NCBI RefSeq assembly: GCF_036324505.1
Contig: NC_086349.1
Span: 21,800,247-21,864,246, forward strand
Direction of reading: 5' to 3'
From: Eleginops maclovinus
Taxonomy: Eukaryota > Chordata > Actinopteri > Perciformes > Eleginopidae
Length of the DNA stretch: 64,000 nt
The position numbers and the translations under genes are program-made. The notes under the pieces are model-generated. The model saw nothing but the letters and a program-made list of their open reading frames with translations, was not told where the DNA came from and did no database searches. Of this stretch, positions 35,719-64,000 are shown in pieces (the stretch's first letter is position 1; each line of letters begins with the position of its first letter).

Positions 35719-37228
35719 TTTATTCATATATATAATAAATTTCTATGTACAATTTATTCTTCTTTTGTAAAGAAACAAAATTACAGAGAAAGCTTTGATT
35801 GCAAACAGTGTTTCATACCAAGGGGAGGGAGATACAAATGAAAAAGTTCTCATTAAACTTTGTCATTTCCATCTTGTAACTAAATGTTAGGTAGAAACAA
35901 GAGGGATTTGCCATTATTTTGCAAAGAGAAGAGAGTTTAAAGGCCTGGATTCCCCTAGAAGTCCCTTTGAACTCTTCAAATGAGAAGTGTCAGATGACAA
36001 TCATAAAGAGGTCAGCCACAGCTCACAGAAGGAAGAAACATTCACCACAACATGTGATGCTTTGGCATTAATCACACTGACTTATCAAAGCGAACACTCG
36101 CTACGAAGGAGACTACCATGATGCTTTTAACACTTTGATTCTGCTGTGGTGTCCACTGTTTGCAATCCTGTTTTAAGTTGATTTACTTACTTATATGTGT
36201 TTAAACCAAAGTGTTATGAATGTCTGGGTTTAATTGCCGACAGGAATAATGATACATTCGACAAATAACAGCTAGGACAGTAGAAACTGGCCACTGATTC
36301 ACAAGGGGTGATGTCTGATTGTCTCTCAGTCAACCTTAGTAGACAATGCATGACATCATCAATGCAACATAAATAACATCACAAAAATCATCCAGTGTAC
36401 GGATTTTTCCTTTAAAACATTGGCAAGAGGTAAACCCCTCCCCCTAATAATGGTAATAATTTAAACAAAATGTATTCATAAAATTTTGTTTCTTTAAAGC
36501 AGTTGAGACAGTCATGCAATATGCAGCCTAATTAAACTAACGGCTGGCTACAGGGCTCCCTTACGAAATTGAACAAATCCACGGATCTTGAACTCATCAA
36601 GGTTAGCTTTTTAGTAGTTGGCAGGTAAGAGCTTAAATAAGCCTGTGGTAATGCCACAGTATAAAGGAAATGGGGCCAGAGGTTTGTTGTAACGTGCGAA
36701 ATTCGATCTGTACGCACAGATATGAGTCAGGGGATCAATCCCAAGTTCTAGGACCCGAGAAATGTTCCTAAGTGCGGGCTGTAGGTGTAGGCCTGGGTCT
36801 GGGGGATTGAGATCCAGGCCCAGCCAGCTTAAAGGTCTTGCAGGACAGAAAATATTCCAGGTAGAGTACACACTCCCCAGAATGTCTACGTGGCAGCGTT
36901 AAAGAATCACCACACTGAATACAACTCACGTTTCACACACTGTACACGTCACGTCAATACAAAAGGGTTTTCAGCCACAGAGGACCCGTGCTTGTGTGAG
37001 TAAGAAACTTTCCCCTCTGTTGTGCTCTTGCTGCCTGTATTCCTTTGCTTGGACATCAGACGAACAGACAAGATAGCAGGAGGGAAGGTAGAGGGCTGGT
37101 CAGTGTCTACATTCTGAACTTTGAGATGGTCAGAGGCAAAAGATTGAGAGGAAAAAGAGAGAAGGGGTGGACTCGGGGTTCGAGGAGAATAGTTTTTGTG
37201 CTGGAGCAGTTTTAAAGGCACTGTCCTG
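35719..37228 (-). other. dvl1: dvl1 3' UTR (probable) with distal poly(A) signal
   Basis: From the dvl1 stop (37229) the minus strand runs about 1.5 kb to an AATAAA at 35724-35719. No conserved gene is seen in it. The exact end is inferred. Confidence 0.45.
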
Positions 37229-59024
<21,796 letters not shown>

Positions 59025-59330
59025 GAGAGTGAGGGGAGGACAATCATTGACACAGGAAAGGAAACAAGGGTTGGCAGCGCAATACACAGGCCTGCTATGT
59101 TACCAGCTACCCGTAGAATAACATAACAGCATTCCCTAATATATAAACCTGTACACGGTGCCACGGTGGGAAAAACAGCTCCGTGTTTTTGACAAAAACG
59201 GCGAAAATCCAGACATAATCGCGTTATGAGTGCCTGTATTCCTGCTCCGGTGTGAGGCGGTACGGTGGCTCTCTCGGCACTAAAACAGGAAGGGACAGTC
59301 CACATCCTTACAGCGATATGGAGTTGGGAA
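59025..59330 (-). promoter_or_regulatory. dvl1: dvl1 5' UTR and probable promoter
   Basis: Sequence immediately upstream of the dvl1 ATG is GC-richer than its surroundings, has several CpGs (59160-59290) and lacks a TATA box. This fits a housekeeping-type promoter. The start site is not defined. Confidence 0.4.
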
Positions 59331-59831
59331 TATTGCTATTTTTCACAAGCTAATTGGTTAGACAGTGCTGTCATCTAGTGGCGTGTCTGTGCTGTGCGCA
59401 GGCCTTTATGCCCATCTTATACAACACGCTCACACTGTACACTGTGCAGGCATGAACAAAGAGGAAGTGCCCTGGCTTTAAAGCATGGGTTTTCTTTCAT
59501 TATCACTACGAACTCTGATATAACAGTGGAATATAATGGTTTCAAGCTGGATCAATTACATTTAATACATATTTAACATACATTTCAATATAATCGGCCA
59601 AAAAATATAGAGTTCTGAAAGCATGATGACCTATTTTGACCAATTATTAATGATTATAAAAAGAAAAGACAATCACTAAAACTGAAATCCTACAAATATG
59701 TACACACCGTAACATTTTTTTTGAAATACAGCAGATGCTCGGCCATTATTTTATATAGACTAATGGGCAATTAAATCAAGGTAATGGGCTTAATACATTT
59801 TAGATATGCTCATTACAATAATTACAATTGG

Positions 59832-59888
59832 AAGCAATTATTAGACATTAATCATATGATTGTAATTGCTTATTAATCACTGCACGTG
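59832..59888. promoter_or_regulatory. AT-rich inverted repeat and CACGTG E-box upstream of dvl1
   Basis: AAGCAATTA (59832-59840) is matched by its exact complement TAATTGCTT (59863-59871) across a 22-nt loop full of homeodomain-like attaatc/caatta words. A CACGTG E-box follows at 59883-59888. It lies about 0.8 kb upstream of the dvl1 ATG. Confidence 0.4.
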
Positions 59889-60169
59889 ACTGATCACCCC
59901 AGGAGTAAAAAATAGGTGAAAGCTTTGTACTGCACAGCTGGTTATGTCACATGAACTACACAGTCGTTAATTTAATTTAAAACGAAGGTACATTTACTTA
60001 CCTCAAATATTGCTTCAATCATATCCTAATCATCAAGACTTCAGAGGACACATTTACATTTCATATTCCTGTTTTCGCCTCATCCAACCACCAAATATGT
60101 GTGCAATACAAGTGGACCCACCGTTTAACAACCAGAACAAAGAGTGTTGAGTCTGTGGCCACTGTTGTG

Positions 60170-61173
60170 AAGCTTTAATAGAAGAAATATTTCTTAGAAG
60201 AGACCAAAAATAGTGTGCAAAAGAGACGAAAAGAGAAAACGGAATCGAGATTACAGTTTGTGATTAAGCATTACTGAAAAAGTAAAACACTCTTCTTCCT
60301 GCAGTAAACCTCATACAGCTATAGCCGCACATTTAAAACAAGTTTGTACCTATCATTGACCAGCAGATTTAGTAGTGAAAATTCAGTGTTTTACAATCCA
60401 GAGTACATGATGCAAACAAACACTGCACAGCCCATTAAATACCAAATAAGAGATTTGTATTTTTCACCTGAGTTTTGGTTGACTGAGCCTTTAGTCAGTG
60501 GTCCAACAATTTTGCTATATATCTTTCATTTGATAAGTTACCAATGAACAGATGAATCCATTAGGGAAAAATATTATTCAGAGAGGAATTTAGGTCTGAA
60601 AGTCTAAAGAATACATAAAATCAAAAAAGTTAATTTGTCAAAAAGTGTAAAATGTCTTCCTATAATAGCAAGAAATGTGTGGCACTTGTTTCCAACCCCT
60701 GTCTGAAACTGACTACTACAGTAATATAACCTTTAAAGCATTATTAAACACCCTTGCAAATTACAGTAGAGCAGAAATTGTGCAAAAAAAAATATATTCA
60801 AGAATGGAAAATAGCTGTGAGCATGCAACGTATACATAAAATATACTCAATAAACAGCATGCATTTTTATAAAAAAAAAAAATGATAAAAGGATGATAAA
60901 AATGCCTAATTATCATCATCAACCAACCAATGAATGCAAGGATCATAATACATGTCCATATTGTTATAACAGCTGATGAAAGTTATATAAAAAACATGTA
61001 TAAAAAAATGATGCTGGCTTTTAGTTGAAAAGCTTAGTGTGTTACAGTTACAGCAGAGGGAGCATTCCTCCTGTCCTCTCCTGGGTTTCCTCTTTTATTC
61101 CTTTCTCTCCACGGCCCTTTACTCTTCCGGTGTTTGCTCTGGACCTGCCAGCAGCATCTCAGAAATATCGCAC
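60170..61173 (-). other. mxra8: mxra8 3' UTR and short intergenic gap
   Basis: From the mxra8 stop the minus strand runs AT-rich without ORFs. Candidate poly(A) words include ATTAAA near 60173-60178. The gap to the dvl1 promoter region is under 1 kb. The extent is approximate. Confidence 0.4.
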
Positions 61174-61971
61174 TCACTTCCACAGCTTCCCATCAAGGTC
61201 TGAATGATATGGGAGACAGATATTTCATTAATAAAGTATAGTGTTTCTTATCTGTGGTTTCTAACCTACAATGTTTATCTACTGAAATGCAGCCCTGCAA
61301 GAAGTCTGCTCACCCATATTGCAGTCTTTGGACATATCTCTCTCTTTCAGTAGGTTGTTTTTGTAGTCTGTGGATTGTTGTAGACACACAGGTTAGTCGA
61401 AAGATTGTTTTTTTTATAAATATATAGGGTAGAACATTTATGTTTTGTGCATGCGTGTGGCTGAAGCTTACTATACCTGAATTCAGAGGTTCTTCTTGGT
61501 TGCAAGTCCTCAGTTCTGTGCATTCTAATGACATTTCACCTCCACTGGTCAGAGTTCCCCTGCAAAGAAATAAGAATTGCTCCACTTATAATTGGATTCA
61601 ATTAAAACAAAAATGCATAATTTATTGTGCAGGAGTGTCTTACCGATCATATCTACGCATGTCGTACTCCAGCCCTGAAAGATTTAACAAACAATTTAAA
61701 ACAAAATAATCCACAAAATGTGCTCTCGATAAATATGCTTTTAAAAAATGATAAAATATGATTTTACAGTCAGACATAAACCAAGAACAAGTTGTGATGC
61801 CCACATTACCTCTCTTCTTGCGTCTCCTAGTCATCACGATGACAGCGACAACGATGAACGCCAGCAGTAAGAACGTTGCCAGGAAGTAGCCCAAATGCTG
61901 CACGAAATAACCTCGCTGCTCAGGAAAGATGACGTTCACCACGCGTGGACCCTCCACCTCTTGCTCAGTCC
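61174..61971 (-). CDS. mxra8: Matrix remodelling-associated protein 8, 3' exons (partial)
   Basis: MXRA8 (limitrin/DICAM) is a two-Ig-domain adhesion protein that binds integrins; in mammals it also serves as an alphavirus receptor. Five minus-strand exons are in the window: 61971-61810, 61674-61644, 61559-61477, 61367-61314 and 61199-61174. They encode a juxtamembrane segment (RVVNVIFPEQRGYFVQHLGY), a membrane helix (FLATFLLLAFIVVAVIVM), a basic stop-transfer RRRKKRG, GLEYDMRRYDRG, EMSLECTELRTCNQEE, DYKNNLLKERDMSKDC and the end DLDGKLWK. The VNVIxPExRxxFxQxLGYxLAT, DYKNNxLKER and DLD words are MXRA8 hallmarks. Phases join without a break. The Ig-domain exons lie to the right, beyond the window. 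Adjacency to dvl1 matches human 1p36.33. Confidence 0.92.
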
Positions 61972-64000
61972 CTAAAGGCAGAAAATGCATAATTAAATAA
62001 TTTTCCTCAAGAAACAATTGCCTCATACATAATAAGAGCTTATGGAGATATATGAAATAGTCCACATGGTAAATATATCAAGTTAACTCCATGTACTTAC
62101 AGTCTACAACAAGGGGATGTATTGAAAGTAATTTATGGATTGTTTAATTGGATTATCATAATGGCAATAAATCCCTTTCAATGAAATGCATTTCTACATT
62201 TCTCAAAGCGTTTTATTCCTACCAAAGTTTATTATTTTTCAATTTGTTTCCAAAAGCCAGAGAGGGAGAGCAGGAGTTAAACATCTGTTCTGTGGTAATG
62301 CGTTCCAGACCTGATGTCATGCAGCTGTTATTCTTTTTTGTCCTCAGAAAAAGACATGCTAACCAGAAAAGAGGAGGGGAAGTGTGAGGGAAGAGAGACA
62401 GCTTTTGTTTTGTGGTTTGTTTCTATGTCTCTATTAGTTTTCCATTTAGGCCTTTTCCTGAAGTCTTCTCACAAACACAGAAGTTGAGTTTCTGCATCGA
62501 GGCACTGTGACACGTAAAGCAGAGCTCATGAGTGAACTCTACAGTTTAAACACATCTGACAACACTGCAGGCAGCTACCAGTCTTCACAGTAAGCCAGAC
62601 AGTTGGTATACACTTATAGCTGAGGATAATAACACAATAAATATGGGGTAGGAGGTGGAAGATCATAACAACTACTGCCCATTACAAACAGTATTTCATA
62701 TATAATTACATACAGTACAGTTCCACAGATGCTTTGGCAGAATAACCTTTCAATGCTTTTTTACAGAGCTAATGAAGGGTGGAAAAAATATTTGTTCCTA
62801 TAGTTTTTCAATTTATCCCGAAATTCAAATGCAGCCAAATAACAGAAGCGAGATCACAGAAAGAATATAACATGAAAGACATCAAATATTTTCCTTTTGA
62901 GTATTTCATTTAAGTAAAGGATTTTCTTTGGTCTCTCATTTAAGCAGCTAAATTGGACACTAGTAAAATACACTGAGGTGCCGCTGAGGGACTAATGAGG
63001 AAAACATCCCTGATGCTTTTAAAACCAGCAAAAAACAAGCTTTTTCTGACTTAATTACCCTCCTTATAGACAGCCTGGTTAGCAATTATCACCTGTCAGT
63101 TTTTAATGTACCTAAAATGCATGAAATTGAAACGACATGTCCAAGGTCATTGTCTCTACAGCTCAACAGTCACAACTAGAGCTCCAGCCAAGTCCCAGCA
63201 GGAACCCATTTCCATTTTTGTGACAGATCTGACAAGTGCGTACGTGTTAACGTTTATTTCACATATGCTGTGCAGAGGTTAGCCTGTGTTTGTGTGCCTG
63301 TGGGATATGCATCATTTGCAAGTCAATGAGCTGAAGGAAAGCATGTTACTTTGAAAGATAAAGATATCTATTGAATTGCTGACGGCTCACCTAATGGCCT
63401 CTTGATGATTACAAAGAGAAAATGTTACTTGCAACAAATAATTACAACATTAAATGGAAAAGCTCTTGTGAGATTTGTAGTTTCAGATGATTGCTGGCGC
63501 CTTCCCGAGCATAAACAACTTAGCTTTAATTTACCAGACAAGACCAGTGAAGCTAAAAACAAAACGTAATTCCTACATGAATAAAAAGTCATACAGGATG
63601 TCTTCTAGCCACGTGGGCATTTCTTCAACATGCTTAAAAAAGCCAATACATGTGCTGTCGTTTCTTTACAGGAGGGTAGGATTCATAGTCCAACACATAC
63701 CTGCATCCCCTCCCCTTTCTATGCTCTTTCATGTCCTAGCTGGCCCAGATGTTGAACAGATGTGTTAGACTTCCTGCTGCTGCTAAATGCCCCTCAAACA
63801 GAGACTGATATACATCCCCAGATAAACAGAGCAGACTGAGAGAAAAAATAAACAAAAATTAAGATGCAATGCAGCCCGTCTAGACGTGTGGTTGGGACTT
63901 CTGAAAAATTGGGTCAAATGGAGGAAAAAAACAGAGATAGGACCCTCCACCCCAAAATGACTGGCTGTTGGAACCTACTCCTCTGCTCAGCCCACTTAAA
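61972..64000 (-). other. mxra8: mxra8 intron (continues past the window)
   Basis: Two kilobases upstream of the transmembrane exon without a recognisable Ig-domain exon on the minus strand, or any gene on the plus strand. No clear repeat. Confidence 0.55.

Overview
The window is nuclear DNA from a ray-finned (teleost) fish. Split genes with GT-AG introns, long CA/GT microsatellites and teleost-type dispersed repeats fill it. Each of the six genes is recognised from exon peptides whose splice phases join without a break. Nothing prokaryotic is present (no operons, CRISPR or IS elements), and I found no tRNA or rRNA genes.

Layout, left to right. (1) 329-3347, + strand: the last exons of camta1 (IQ motifs and C-terminus), followed by a long 3' UTR to about 8.27 kb. 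(2) 8807-9986, - strand: uts2, the complete urotensin II precursor, with a TATA box at 10081-10087. (3) 12.8-28.2 kb, + strand: a CCDC50-family gene with a very long alternative exon. (4) 30921-32880, - strand: tnfrsf9 (4-1BB/CD137), complete. (5) 37229-59024, - strand: dvl1 (Dishevelled), 15 coding exons and 756 codons, with DIX, PDZ and DEP domains. (6) 61174-61971, - strand: the 3' half of mxra8, whose upstream exons lie beyond the window.

The gene set corresponds to human 1p36. The camta1-uts2-tnfrsf9 part and the dvl1-mxra8 part lie several megabases apart in human but are adjacent here. I did not find VAMP3, PER3 or PARK7 between them. The CCDC50-family gene beside uts2 mirrors human 3q28, where CCDC50 lies beside UTS2B, so this looks like a whole-genome-duplication paralogue kept in fish.

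The genes do not form one pathway. They cover a calmodulin-regulated transcription factor, a vasoactive neuropeptide, a ubiquitin-binding adaptor, a TNF-receptor co-stimulator, a Wnt signal transducer and an Ig-type adhesion protein. The observations most worth checking are: a 31-nt camta1 microexon that switches the reading frame of the last exon; the retained CCDC50 paralogue and a one-base frame conflict in its 1.33-kb exon; a ~100-bp GT repeat pressed against the splice acceptor of a skippable dvl1 DEP exon; a His-rich heptad repeat in the dvl1 tail; the apparent absence of the Ser-rich PDZ-DEP linker exon in dvl1; and a cluster of AP-1, kappaB and ISRE-like sites upstream of tnfrsf9. All calls come from reading the sequence; no database search was run.
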